This document shows positions 1 to 7,915 of a stretch of 24,083 nt of DNA, piece after piece. The first letter of the stretch is position 1, and every line of letters begins with the position of its first letter. Origin of the DNA: an uncultured Lentisphaeria bacterium. GTDB lineage: Bacteria; Verrucomicrobiota; Lentisphaeria; Victivallales; UBA1829. The stretch covers positions 1 through 24,083 of the forward strand of contig CAJKAR010000053.1 in the NCBI GenBank assembly GCA_905197955.1, in the 5' to 3' direction. The notes beneath the pieces are model-generated. The model saw only the letters and a list, made by a program, of their open reading frames with translations, was not told where the DNA came from and searched no databases. Both the position numbers and the translations under genes were made by a program.

Positions 1-8
1 CGCAGGGT

Positions 9-30
9 GCAGGGCCCGGGTGGGTCCTGC
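9..30. repeat. GC-rich hairpin at the left edge
   Basis: Bases 9-17 pair with 22-30 (nine pairs, one G-T wobble) around a GGGT loop. It lies downstream of the nadA stop on the minus strand, so it could end nadA transcription, but no T tract follows it in that direction. With the two hairpins to its right it makes this intergenic stretch unusually structured. Function unknown. Confidence 0.4.
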
Positions 31-38
31 CGAGGGGT

Positions 39-104
39 GTTGGGGGCGAGAAGCCACCAACTAAACCCCGGTATACAGGAGAAAGAGGGCGAGAAGCCAC
101 TTTG
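39..104. repeat. Two copies of a 14-bp repeat, each in a small hairpin
   Basis: The 14-mer GGGCGAGAAGCCAC occurs at 44-57 and again at 87-100. Each copy can fold as GGC-GAGAA-GCC. The flanks differ but still pair: GTTGG/CCAAC (39-43 with 57-61) in copy one and AAAG/CTTT (82-85 with 100-103) in copy two. Differing flanks that keep pairing suggest that the structure rather than the sequence is kept. It sits between genes; it may be part of a dispersed repeat family. Confidence 0.5.
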
Positions 105-124
105 ACCTTTGATGATGCCTCAGA

Positions 125-1030
125 TCAAGATTTTTTGAGCATTTTGTCGATTGGTTCGAGAGCTGTTTTGGCTTGATCCGGGGAGAGTTTGACCTGATGA
201 TTCAAATCCCGGAGGACATCGCGGATATTTTCGAGGGTGATTTTTTTCATATCCTCGCAGATGAGGAGTGGTTCGAGTGGGAAGAATTCTTTCGTGGGAT
301 TTTCTTTCCGGAGTCGATGAAGGATTCCCTCTTCGGTTCCGATGATGAATTGATTATGATCTGACTCGCGAACGAATTTCAGGATTCCGCCGGTACTGAG
401 AGCGTAGTCGGCAGCTTCGACGACTTCGGGTCTGCATTCCGGGTGGACGAGAACGAGAGCGCCCGGATGTTTTTTCCGTGCGGATTCGATCATTTTCGTT
501 GTGACCTTATCGTGGATGGGGCAGCATCCGGGCCAGAGTTTCATGGATCGTCCGAGTTTTTTGTTCATGTTTGCGCCGAGGTTGCGGTCCGGGAGGAACA
601 TGACAGGTTTGTCTGCCGGGATTGATGCAATGATTTTTTCCGCATTTCCGGAGGTGCAGCAGAGATCGACTTCCGCTTTGACATCGGCGGTACTGTTTAC
701 GTAGGCAATGAGGAGATCATCCGGATTTTCCTTCCGGTAAGCTCTGACGGCTTCTGCGGAAGCCATATCGGCCATGGGGCATCCAGCATCGGGATTCGGG
801 AGCAGGACGATTGCGTTGGGAGAGAGAAGTTTTCCTGTTTCTCCCATGAAGCGGACTCCGCAGAATACGATGACATCCGCCTCGATATTCTTAGCTTTGA
901 TGCTCAGTTCGAGGGAATCACCTGCGAAGTCAGCAATATCCTGAATTTCGGGGCGTACATAATTATGCGCAAGGATGACGGCGTTGCGCACCTTTTTCCA
1001 GTGTTTGATTTCTTCGATGATATCAGGCAT
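125..1030 (-). CDS. nadA: Quinolinate synthase NadA
   Basis: NadA condenses iminoaspartate with dihydroxyacetone phosphate to give quinolinate in de novo NAD synthesis, in the cytosol, using one [4Fe-4S] cluster. The 301-residue protein has the usual length of the compact NadA type and begins with the expected AHNY segment at residues 21-24. The three cluster cysteines are visible: C84 in GCPMADM, C170 in WPGCCPIH and C258 in ICEDMKK. The start ATG at 1030-1028 is preceded by GGAAGGAG at 1045-1038, a very good ribosome-binding site with 7-nt spacing. The gene stands alone on the minus strand; nadB and nadC are not in the window. The next gene to the right is divergent, and a moderate promoter lies at 1106-1078. 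No truncation or oddity seen. Confidence 0.97.
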   Translation of the reverse strand: MPDIIEEIKHWKKVRNAVILAHNYVRPEIQDIADFAGDSLELSIKAKNIEADVIVFCGVRFMGETGKLLSPNAIVLLPNPDAGCPMADMASAEAVRAYRKENPDDLLIAYVNSTADVKAEVDLCCTSGNAEKIIASIPADKPVMFLPDRNLGANMNKKLGRSMKLWPGCCPIHDKVTTKMIESARKKHPGALVLVHPECRPEVVEAADYALSTGGILKFVRESDHNQFIIGTEEGILHRLRKENPTKEFFPLEPLLICEDMKKITLENIRDVLRDLNHQVKLSPDQAKTALEPIDKMLKKS

Positions 1031-1077
1031 TTTGCGGCTCCTTCCTTCTGGATGATTGACTCTGCCGATGAGTTGAT

Positions 1078-1106
1078 AACATACTGGCGGATGTGAGAAA
1101 AATCAA
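1078..1106 (-). promoter_or_regulatory. Candidate sigma70-type promoter of nadA
   Basis: Reading the minus strand, TTGATT (1106-1101), a 17-nt spacer and TATGTT (1083-1078) form a moderate housekeeping promoter. Its start point would fall about 40 nt upstream of the nadA ATG. Assignment rests only on sequence and position. Confidence 0.4.
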
Positions 1107-1184
1107 ATTGCGGATGATTTTTCCCGACAGGGACGGGGAAAACAGAGGAGCGGAACAAATTTTGTTTTTTTTTCGAGCTTCCGA

Positions 1185-1212
1185 TTGACAAATCCGTTAA
1201 TGAATGTACATT
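1185..1212 (+). promoter_or_regulatory. Candidate sigma70-type promoter of the 1276-3585 unit
   Basis: TTGACA (1185-1190) and TACATT (1207-1212) are separated by 16 nt. The bases TG directly precede the -10 box, as in the promoters before carB, ftsQ and ribBA in this window. A T9 run followed by CGAGCTTCCGA (1165-1184) abuts the -35 box. The start point would be near 1219, exactly where the GC-rich hairpin begins. Confidence 0.6.
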
Positions 1213-1218
1213 GGAAAC

Positions 1219-1254
1219 AGTCCCCGGGGACGGACGGGATCCGCTGCCGGGACT
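1219..1254 (+). other. GC-rich leader hairpin containing a 12-bp palindrome
   Basis: Bases 1219-1227 pair with 1247-1254 (AGTCCCCGG with CCGGGACT, one bulged C). An inner stem CGGA/TCCG follows at 1231-1234 and 1240-1243. The left side also holds a perfect 12-bp palindrome, GTCCCCGGGGAC, at 1220-1231. Both lie at the predicted 5' end of the transcript and just ahead of a GGAAGGAG ribosome-binding site (1261-1268). It could be an operator, a stabilising 5' hairpin or a translational control element. No T tract follows, so it is not an intrinsic terminator. Confidence 0.45.
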
Positions 1255-1275
1255 CTTGTTGGAAGGAGCTCTGCA

Positions 1276-1644
1276 ATGGAAAACCAAGGAAAAAACGGAT
1301 TCGTCTTGTTTTTCGCTGTTTTTTTCAGCGGAGTGACTCTTTTTTCTTTTGTTTTCGGAAGCGGAAGAGAGATTTCGGAGTCTCAGCTTCCCTGTGTCCT
1401 GTTTGATTGCGACGGATCCCTGCTGGAGGAGATGGGCGGAAATTCGTATGATTCGGAAGAGAATCTGAACGGTTCCGGTCCATCGGATCATCGATTGCTC
1501 TGGAGATGCGGGTGTCTAGTTTCAGCGCCCTTTGAGTTCCATCTTTCTCCGGATTCGGGGTGTGTCTGCGGAAGAGTTCCACATTTTCATGTTCAGAAAA
1601 TTCGGGAAACCAATCAGCAGCGCGATGGCCCTTTTTCCGTTTGA
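1276..1644 (+). CDS. Possible small exported Cys-containing protein, unrecognised
   Basis: An ATG at 1276 sits 7 nt after an excellent ribosome-binding site (GGAAGGAG, 1261-1268) and downstream of a good promoter, so translation here is likely. The 122-residue product has a polar start and then a hydrophobic segment (about residues 9-28) that could be a signal peptide or membrane anchor. The rest is polar with several Cys (for example CGC and CVC near residues 76-98). I recognise no family. Reasons for doubt: a second frame from about 1520 to 1750 has codon use at least as typical of the neighbours, so the gene could be decayed or frameshifted, or the 3' half may not be coding as read. It precedes the permease by about 90 nt in the same direction and probably shares its transcript. 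Confidence 0.4.
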   Translation: MENQGKNGFVLFFAVFFSGVTLFSFVFGSGREISESQLPCVLFDCDGSLLEEMGGNSYDSEENLNGSGPSDHRLLWRCGCLVSAPFEFHLSPDSGCVCGRVPHFHVQKIRETNQQRDGPFSV

Positions 1645-1731
1645 TTCCGGAATGGAAACAACAGGAGGAGTTCCGCCGGTTCCGCCGGTGGAGACTCGGA
1701 GTGCAGAATTGAAATGGGAAAAGGTGTCGTT

Positions 1732-3585
1732 ATGTCAAAAAAAGAGTTGATCAAGTCCTTGGGACTGCTGGATGTTTTTTGTATCGCGACCGGGGCGATG
1801 ATCAGTTCCGGTATTTTTATTCTTCCGGGTGTAGCATTTGAGAAAGTGGGTCCGGCGATGATTCTTGGCTATCTGCTGGCCGGAGTGTTTGCCTGTGTCG
1901 GATCGCTTGCGACGATCGAACTGGCGACCGCTATGCCGCTTGCCGGCGGAATCTATTACTACACGGAACGGAGTCTGGGACCGCTTGCCGGAACCATTTC
2001 CGGGCTGCTCAACTGGAGTGCGATTGCGCTGAAGAGTTCGTTTGCGATTTTCGGTATGTCGGAACTTCTGTATCAGCTGATCGGAACGCCGCGTCTTGGC
2101 TGCGGAATCTGTCTGACGATCTTTTTCCTGCTTGTGAATCTGATCGGAACCAATGCCGCGGCGTGGGCGCAGGATATTATGGTCTTTATTCTGCTGGGGG
2201 CAATGGGACTGTTTTTTGTGACCGGTGTTCCTTCGGTGGAGTTCGATCGTTTTACTCCGTTTTTTGCGGAAGGGAAGGGGAATATCGGAGAGGTGATGGC
2301 GCTGGCGGCATTTGTATTTGTCGCATTCGGCGGACTTCTTGATGTGGCGAGTGTTTCCGAGGAGGTGAAAAATCCGAAACGCAACATGCCGCTCGGTATG
2401 CTCGGAGGGATCATCACAGTGACTCTTCTTTACGGATTTGTCCTTTTTATTACGGTAGGCGTGCTGCCCGGGAAGGATCTTTCCGGATCGCTGACCCCGC
2501 TGGCGGATGCCGCTCAGAAAACGATCCGCGGCAGCTGGGGATACTGGATCATCACAGTCGGTGCGATGATGGCGTTTGTCACGACCGCGAATGCGGGGAT
2601 CATGGCTGCCGCCCGTTTCCCGTTTGCGCTCAGCCGGGATAAGCTGATTCCGGGAGTCTTCAGCAGGGTGTACGGGAAAAAACAGCTTCCACTGCCGTCG
2701 CTGCTGCTGACGGGCGCGGTAATGGTGGCGTCGCTGTTCCTGGATCTGGAAAGTCTGGTGACAGTCGCTTCCACGGTCATCATGCTTTCGTTTATCCTGA
2801 CGAATATTTCCGTGATTATTCTGCGGGAAAGCGAGATTCAGAATTACCGACCGACCTTCCGTACTCCGTTTTACCCGGTTTTGCCGCTGTTGAGCATGCT
2901 TGCGTTTGTCTGGCTGATTTTGCAGATGGGGCTCGGTGCGGTTCAGATTGCGATCGGCATTGTTCTGCTTGCTGTGGTGCTCTACTTCATTTTCGGGCGG
3001 AAAGTGCATCTGGAGTTTGCTCTGATGCATCTGGTTGCCCGGATCTCGAAGTGCCGCATCAGCGGGCACGGACTCGAAACGGAGCTTCGCGACATTCTCC
3101 GGGATCGCGACGGGATCGCGCAGGATGATTTCGATGATCTTGTCGAACACTCTTCCGTCATGATTCTGGATCAGCGGGTTTCCCTGCCGGATCTCTTTGA
3201 TCTGGTCAGTCGGAAGATGGCTCCTGTTCTGGGATGTTCCAGCCGGGAACTGGATGAGAAGCTGCTGATCCGGGAATCGGAATCCAGTACGGTGATCTCT
3301 CCGACCGTTGCAATTCCGCATCTGACCCTTGAGGGCCGTTCCCAGTTCCGGATGATGATGGTGAAATGCACGGAAGGCATTGAGTTTACACCAGATGCCA
3401 CGGATGTCAATGCCGTGATTTTTCTGTTCGGCAGTCCAGACCGCCGCAATTTCCATCTGCGTTCCCTTGCGGCGATTGCCCAGACGATTCAGGGGCGTTC
3501 CTTTGAGTCCCGCTGGCGCAAGGCAAGAACCCCCGAACAGCTGCAGGATGTTTTCCTGCTCGGGAAACGCCGCAGAGGATTTTGA
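1732..3585 (+). CDS. APC-family amino-acid permease fused to a PTS EIIA-like domain
   Basis: The first about 420 residues form a polytopic inner-membrane amino acid/polyamine/organocation permease. They open with the family signature around LGLLDVFCIATGAMISSGIF and contain about a dozen hydrophobic helices. Substrate cannot be read from sequence. Residues about 465-610 match the fold of the mannitol/nitrogen-type PTS IIA domain, including the AIPH motif with H530, the position phosphorylated in PtsN-like proteins. This implies cytosolic control of transport, by phosphorylation or by the energy state (inference). Start choice: ATG 1732 has AAGGTG at 1721-1726; an in-frame ATG at 1714 would add six residues but has a poorer site. 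No PTS HPr or EI gene is near. Confidence 0.9.
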   Translation: MSKKELIKSLGLLDVFCIATGAMISSGIFILPGVAFEKVGPAMILGYLLAGVFACVGSLATIELATAMPLAGGIYYYTERSLGPLAGTISGLLNWSAIALKSSFAIFGMSELLYQLIGTPRLGCGICLTIFFLLVNLIGTNAAAWAQDIMVFILLGAMGLFFVTGVPSVEFDRFTPFFAEGKGNIGEVMALAAFVFVAFGGLLDVASVSEEVKNPKRNMPLGMLGGIITVTLLYGFVLFITVGVLPGKDLSGSLTPLADAAQKTIRGSWGYWIITVGAMMAFVTTANAGIMAAARFPFALSRDKLIPGVFSRVYGKKQLPLPSLLLTGAVMVASLFLDLESLVTVASTVIMLSFILTNISVIILRESEIQNYRPTFRTPFYPVLPLLSMLAFVWLILQMGLGAVQIAIGIVLLAVVLYFIFGRKVHLEFALMHLVARISKCRISGHGLETELRDILRDRDGIAQDDFDDLVEHSSVMILDQRVSLPDLFDLVSRKMAPVLGCSSRELDEKLLIRESESSTVISPTVAIPHLTLEGRSQFRMMMVKCTEGIEFTPDATDVNAVIFLFGSPDRRNFHLRSLAAIAQTIQGRSFESRWRKARTPEQLQDVFLLGKRRRGF

Positions 3586-3638
3586 TTTTCCGTCTTCTTT
3601 TTTTCGAGTCTTCCGACCGCATAATTTGAAAATTCCTA

Positions 3639-3667
3639 TTGAAAAATCGGGATTTGCGGTGTATATT
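3639..3667 (+). promoter_or_regulatory. Promoter of carB
   Basis: TTGAAA (3639-3644), 17 nt and TATATT (3662-3667) form a strong housekeeping promoter. CGGTG immediately precedes the -10 box, as before ftsQ and ribBA. The start point would be near 3674, giving an untranslated leader of about 87 nt. That leader contains a modest hairpin, CTGCCG/CGGCAG at 3698-3703 and 3716-3721. No attenuator with a T tract was seen. Confidence 0.7.
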
Positions 3668-3760
3668 TCATTCCCCGAAAGCAGAAGAAATCACCCTCTG
3701 CCGGTCTTCGCATCTCGGCAGAACTTCTGCGGAGAACCTCTAAGTTAGGGAAGCACTCTT

Positions 3761-6700
3761 ATGCCTAAGCGGGAAGATATCAAGAAGATCATGCTGATCG
3801 GTTCCGGTCCCATCGTCATCGGCCAGGCCTGTGAATTCGATTACTCAGGAACCCAGGCCTGCAAATCACTCAAGGAGGAAGGATACGAGGTCATCCTTGT
3901 AAACAGCAATCCGGCAACCATCATGACTGATCCGGATTTTGCGGACCGCACCTACATCGAACCGCTGACAAAAGATATCCTGCTGGAAATCATCCGGCGC
4001 GAGCGTCCCGATGCCATTCTGCCGACCCTCGGAGGACAGACCGCGCTGAATCTGGCTCTGGAACTTCATGATGCCGGGATCCTCTCCCGCTATAAAGTCG
4101 AGATGATCGGGGCAAAGGCCGATGTGATCCGCCGTGCGGAGGACCGCGAACTCTTCAAGGAAACCATGCAGAAAATCGGACTGGATCTGCCTAAGAGCGG
4201 GTCCGCGCATTCGATGGAGGAAGCAAAGTTCATTGCCGCGAAAATCGGGACCTTCCCGCTGATTATCCGTCCGGGATTCACTCTCGGCGGAACCGGTGGA
4301 GGAATCGCTCATGACGAAGCGGAATTCGAAGCCATCGTCGCCCGCGGACTTGCCGCCAGCATGAACAGCGAAGTGCTTATCGAGGAATCTCTGCTCGGCT
4401 GGAAGGAGTTCGAGCTTGAGGTGATGCGCGACAAGAAAGACAATGCGGTCATCATCTGCTCCATTGAGAACATCGACCCGATGGGCGTGCATACCGGCGA
4501 CAGCATCACCGTTGCGCCCGCCCAGACCCTCACCGACCGCGAATATCAGCGCATGCGCGACGGTTCCCTTGCCGTTATGCGGGCGATCGGCGTCGAAACC
4601 GGCGGCTCGAACGTTCAATGGGCGCTGAATCCCGAGGACGGACGCATGATTATCATTGAGATGAATCCCCGTGTTTCGCGTTCCAGTGCGCTGGCGTCCA
4701 AATCAACCGGCTTCCCGATTGCAAAGTTCGCTGCCAAGCTCGCGGTCGGCTATACGCTTGATGAGATCATGAACGACATCACCCGCGAAACTCCGGCGTG
4801 TTTTGAACCTTCCATCGACTATGTTGTGACAAAGGTTCCCCGGTTCGCGTTCGAAAAATTCCCGGCAGCCGACAGCACCCTTTCTACACAGATGAAATCC
4901 GTCGGAGAGACCATGAGCATCGGACGCACCTTCAAGCAGTCGCTTCAGAAGGCGATGCGTTCGCTGGAGACCGGACGCGCCGGATACGGCGTCGACGGCA
5001 AGGACGGAAAGTATTCGCAATATCCTGATGAACACATTGAAGCCGAACTGATCCGTCCGAACTTTGCGCGGCTCTTTTATGTTCGCGAGGCGTTCAAGCG
5101 CGGCTGGAGCGTGGATCGCGTTCATGAACTCACCATGATCGACAAATGGTTTCTGCGCCACATGCACGAGCTCGCCTGCTTTGAGGAAGAAATCAAAAGC
5201 GCCGGATCGCTGGAGACTCTGAAAGCAGATCCGCCGTTCTTCCGCCAGATCAAGGAGATGGGGTATTCCGACCGTCAGATCGCGTATCTCCTTCATTCGA
5301 CGGAAGTGGAGGTATACAAGGCTCGGAAGGAAATCGGGGTCATGCCTGTCTACGGACTTGTCGATACCTGCGCCGCGGAGTTTGAAGCGTACACCCCCTA
5401 CTATTACTCCACCTATGGCGAGGTCAACGAGGCCAGCGGCAAGTCGAACGGGAAAAAGAAGATCATGATTCTCGGCGGCGGTCCGAACCGCATCGGTCAG
5501 GGAATCGAGTTCGACTACTGCTGTGTCCACGCCTCTTTTGCTCTGCGCGACGCGGGGTATGAGACGATCATGGTCAACAGCAACCCGGAAACCGTCTCCA
5601 CCGATTACGAGACCAGCGACAAGCTCTATTTTGAGCCGCTGACCCTCGAAGATGTCCTGCATATCTATGAACATGAGAAGTGCGACGGCGTGATCGTTCA
5701 GTTCGGCGGGCAGACTCCGCTGAATCTGGCGCATCGTCTTCAGGACTGCGGTGTCAACATCATCGGCACGAGTCCCGCCAGCATTGATGCCGCCGAGGAT
5801 CGCGAGACATTCAATGAACTGGTTTCAAGACTTGGGATCAAACAGCCTGCCGGCGGTATCGCCACCAACATTGAAGAAGCGGTGGCGGTGGCAAACCGGA
5901 TCGGATATCCGGTGCTGGTGCGTCCTTCGTTCGTGCTTGGCGGACGCGCGATGGTGATTGTGTACAATGAAGAGGTGCTGCGCAAATATATGGTGGAAGC
6001 GGTGGAGGCGTCGGAAGAGCGCCCCGTTCTGATCGACCGCTTCCTTGAGGATGCGACGGAGCTGGATGTGGACTGTGTCTCCGATGGGGAAACCAGCGTC
6101 ATCGGCGCCATTATGGAGCATGTGGAACTGGCTGGAATTCATTCCGGCGACAGCGCCTGCGTGATTCCCACAATCTCCCTTTCGAAAAAGGTTCTGGAGA
6201 CCATTCATAAAAACACGCTTGATCTTGCTCGAGAACTGAAAGTCTGCGGTCTGATGAACGTTCAGTACGCGGTGAAGGACGAGGAAGTTTATGTCCTTGA
6301 AGTGAATCCGCGAGCTTCGCGAACGGTTCCGTTTGTCAGCAAGTCGATCGGTGTGCCGCTGGCGAAGATCGCCTCTCTTGTGATGGTCGGGAAGAAGCTG
6401 AAGGATATCGGATTTACAAAAGAGATCATTCCGGAACATTACAGCTGCAAGGAAGCCGTGTTCCCGTTTGTCCGCTTCCCGGGAATCGACATTGTGCTCA
6501 GTCCGGAGATGAAGTCCACCGGCGAGGTGATGGGTATTGATATGACGCCGGGAGTCGCCTATTTCAAAACGCAGGTTGCGGCTGGCAACTCCATTCCGAA
6601 CGGAGGAGATATCTTCATGAGCATCCGTTCTCTCGACAAGCATGCGGTGGTCCCTCTGGGCAAGGAGCTGCATGGTCTCGGTTTTACGATCCATGCGACC

Positions 6701-7027
6701 TGCGGAACGGCAACCGCCTTGTACGATGCGGGAATTCCGGTGCAGCCGATCTTCAAAATATCGGAAGGCCGTCCGAATGTCATTGATGCGATCAACGACC
6801 ATGAACTGACCTGGATCATCAATACACCCTCCACCGGTGTCACGCCGCGAACCGATGAGGTGCATATGCGAGCCCATGCCGTCATCAAGGGGGTCCCGAT
6901 CACAACGACGATCGACGGACTCCGCGCCGCGATCGAAGGTCTCAAAGCGATCAAGGAGATGGGACGGATGGAGGTTTGCAGTATTCAGGAGTATCATCGG
7001 CAGGCTCCGAAACTGAAACTCAAGTAA
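3761..7027 (+). CDS. carB: Carbamoyl-phosphate synthase large subunit
   Basis: CarB makes carbamoyl phosphate from bicarbonate, ATP and ammonia delivered by the small subunit CarA, feeding arginine and pyrimidine synthesis. At 1088 residues it has full length. Order of parts: N-terminal carboxyphosphate half with the GPIVIGQACEFDYSG start and the GGTGGGIA nucleotide loop, an oligomerisation region about 400-550, and a second synthetase half beginning near residue 565 (GGGPNRIGQGIEFDYC). A C-terminal MGS-like allosteric domain (about 940-1088) follows, containing ATCGTA and NTPSTG. The start ATG is preceded by TAGGGAAG. The gene has its own promoter and stands without carA, which must be elsewhere; split loci are common. 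No missing motifs were noticed. Confidence 0.98.
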   Translation: MPKREDIKKIMLIGSGPIVIGQACEFDYSGTQACKSLKEEGYEVILVNSNPATIMTDPDFADRTYIEPLTKDILLEIIRRERPDAILPTLGGQTALNLALELHDAGILSRYKVEMIGAKADVIRRAEDRELFKETMQKIGLDLPKSGSAHSMEEAKFIAAKIGTFPLIIRPGFTLGGTGGGIAHDEAEFEAIVARGLAASMNSEVLIEESLLGWKEFELEVMRDKKDNAVIICSIENIDPMGVHTGDSITVAPAQTLTDREYQRMRDGSLAVMRAIGVETGGSNVQWALNPEDGRMIIIEMNPRVSRSSALASKSTGFPIAKFAAKLAVGYTLDEIMNDITRETPACFEPSIDYVVTKVPRFAFEKFPAADSTLSTQMKSVGETMSIGRTFKQSLQKAMRSLETGRAGYGVDGKDGKYSQYPDEHIEAELIRPNFARLFYVREAFKRGWSVDRVHELTMIDKWFLRHMHELACFEEEIKSAGSLETLKADPPFFRQIKEMGYSDRQIAYLLHSTEVEVYKARKEIGVMPVYGLVDTCAAEFEAYTPYYYSTYGEVNEASGKSNGKKKIMILGGGPNRIGQGIEFDYCCVHASFALRDAGYETIMVNSNPETVSTDYETSDKLYFEPLTLEDVLHIYEHEKCDGVIVQFGGQTPLNLAHRLQDCGVNIIGTSPASIDAAEDRETFNELVSRLGIKQPAGGIATNIEEAVAVANRIGYPVLVRPSFVLGGRAMVIVYNEEVLRKYMVEAVEASEERPVLIDRFLEDATELDVDCVSDGETSVIGAIMEHVELAGIHSGDSACVIPTISLSKKVLETIHKNTLDLARELKVCGLMNVQYAVKDEEVYVLEVNPRASRTVPFVSKSIGVPLAKIASLVMVGKKLKDIGFTKEIIPEHYSCKEAVFPFVRFPGIDIVLSPEMKSTGEVMGIDMTPGVAYFKTQVAAGNSIPNGGDIFMSIRSLDKHAVVPLGKELHGLGFTIHATCGTATALYDAGIPVQPIFKISEGRPNVIDAINDHELTWIINTPSTGVTPRTDEVHMRAHAVIKGVPITTTIDGLRAAIEGLKAIKEMGRMEVCSIQEYHRQAPKLKLK

Positions 7028-7041
7028 TCCGGCAATTTCGA

Positions 7042-7070
7042 TTGACAACGGCGGTCTTCCGGTGTATAAT
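7042..7070 (+). promoter_or_regulatory. Perfect-consensus promoter of the ftsQ-dapB unit
   Basis: TTGACA (7042-7047), 17 nt and TATAAT (7065-7070) are an exact match to the sigma70 consensus, 15 nt after the carB stop. CGGTG again precedes the -10 box. The predicted start near 7077 gives a leader of about 42 nt before the ftsQ ATG. A GTG inside the -10 region is in frame with ftsQ but cannot be the start of a transcript from this promoter. Confidence 0.85.
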
Positions 7071-7118
7071 ACCCGAGGTCCGCCGTTAGAGATTCACACA
7101 CAGGAAAAGGAAAGAAGC

Positions 7119-7904
7119 ATGGCGTTGAAACTGCCTTCATTGACACTCAGCAGACGGGTGAAAATCATCCTCGGCGTTCTGATCGTGATTTCCACAACGG
7201 CCTGTGTGATTTTTCTGGTATGGTTCTCCTTTCGCGGATTGTTCACGGAAAATCCTGCGTTTCTCCTGAAGCATGTCGAGGTGCAGAGCAGCGGCTGGTG
7301 GAAGGGAAAAGACAGTTACGTCACCGCGATCACCAATCTGAGAAAAGGCGCGGTGAATCTGTTTGCCGTGGATCTTGCGGAGCTGCGGAAAAAGCTCTCG
7401 GCGGAAGCGGGTATCAAGCATTTGACCGTGGCGCGGCGGCTGCCGGATACGATTGTCTTTACGATCACGGAACGGATTCCCCGGGCGTTTCTCGGACGCA
7501 TCGGCTCCTCGCTGGTGATTGATGAGGACGGAGTCGTCATGCAGAAGGAGAAATGCCTGAATCTGGATAACAATCTGCCGGTGCTTTTCGGATATCGGGA
7601 GCGGGTTCCCGGAGTCGGACAGACGTTCCATCGCCTTTCGCCTTCGCTGGAGCTGATTATGCTGACGGTCCGTTTCTTTCCCGACATCCGGATTGCATCC
7701 GTGAACGCGCACAATACGGATTATCTTTTCTTCAGCATGTATTACAAGAACAACTTTGCGGAAGTGTACCGGGTCTACATCCCGACGAAAAATATGCAGA
7801 AAAATATGACCGCCCTGATTTCCGCCATGCCCTCTGTGGCCGGTTCCGGAGAGGACAAAAGGACGATCGACCTGCGTTATGAAGGCAAAGTGACATTAAA
7901 ATAA
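7119..7904 (+). CDS. ftsQ: Cell-division protein FtsQ/DivIB-like
   Basis: FtsQ is a bitopic inner-membrane protein linking early and late divisome proteins, with most of the chain in the periplasm. Here 261 residues show a short basic N-terminus, one membrane helix (about 12-40) and a POTRA domain. The POTRA runs from FLLKHVEVQ through the TVARRLPDTIVFTITERIP segment typical of the family (about 48-122). A beta domain ends in RTIDLRYEGKVTLK, matching the usual FtsQ C-terminal strand. Overall identity looks low, so the call rests on architecture and these two signatures. Start ATG 7119 follows an AAGGAAAG stretch. It is not beside ftsA/ftsZ or mur genes, where ftsQ is usually found; instead dapB follows after 11 nt, and diaminopimelate feeds the same wall-building process. 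Confidence 0.8.
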   Translation: MALKLPSLTLSRRVKIILGVLIVISTTACVIFLVWFSFRGLFTENPAFLLKHVEVQSSGWWKGKDSYVTAITNLRKGAVNLFAVDLAELRKKLSAEAGIKHLTVARRLPDTIVFTITERIPRAFLGRIGSSLVIDEDGVVMQKEKCLNLDNNLPVLFGYRERVPGVGQTFHRLSPSLELIMLTVRFFPDIRIASVNAHNTDYLFFSMYYKNNFAEVYRVYIPTKNMQKNMTALISAMPSVAGSGEDKRTIDLRYEGKVTLK

Positions 7905-7915
7905 AGGACGTGAAA

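Noticed and set aside
1154..1173. AACAAA/TTTGTT followed by a T run as a terminator
   Set aside because: The stem is all A/T-rich with almost no loop, and no rightward gene lies upstream.
1532..1750. Second-frame ORF overlapping the small exported ORF and the permease start
   Set aside because: Codon use looks plausible but there is only a TTG start, no ribosome-binding site and overlap with the permease. Kept only as a reason to doubt the 1276-1644 frame.
1735..3456. 573-codon minus-strand frame opposite the permease
   Set aside because: Its translation is rich in His, Arg, Gln and Asn with no domain signature, and the opposite strand encodes a clear permease. It is an antisense shadow caused by codon bias.
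3598..3604. T7 run after the permease as an intrinsic terminator
   Set aside because: No convincing hairpin immediately precedes it.
4703..7048. Long minus-strand frames opposite carB
   Set aside because: Low-complexity antisense translations without motifs; carB is intact on the plus strand.
7062..7118. GTG start for ftsQ at 7062
   Set aside because: It lies inside the promoter -10 region, so a transcript from that promoter would not contain it.
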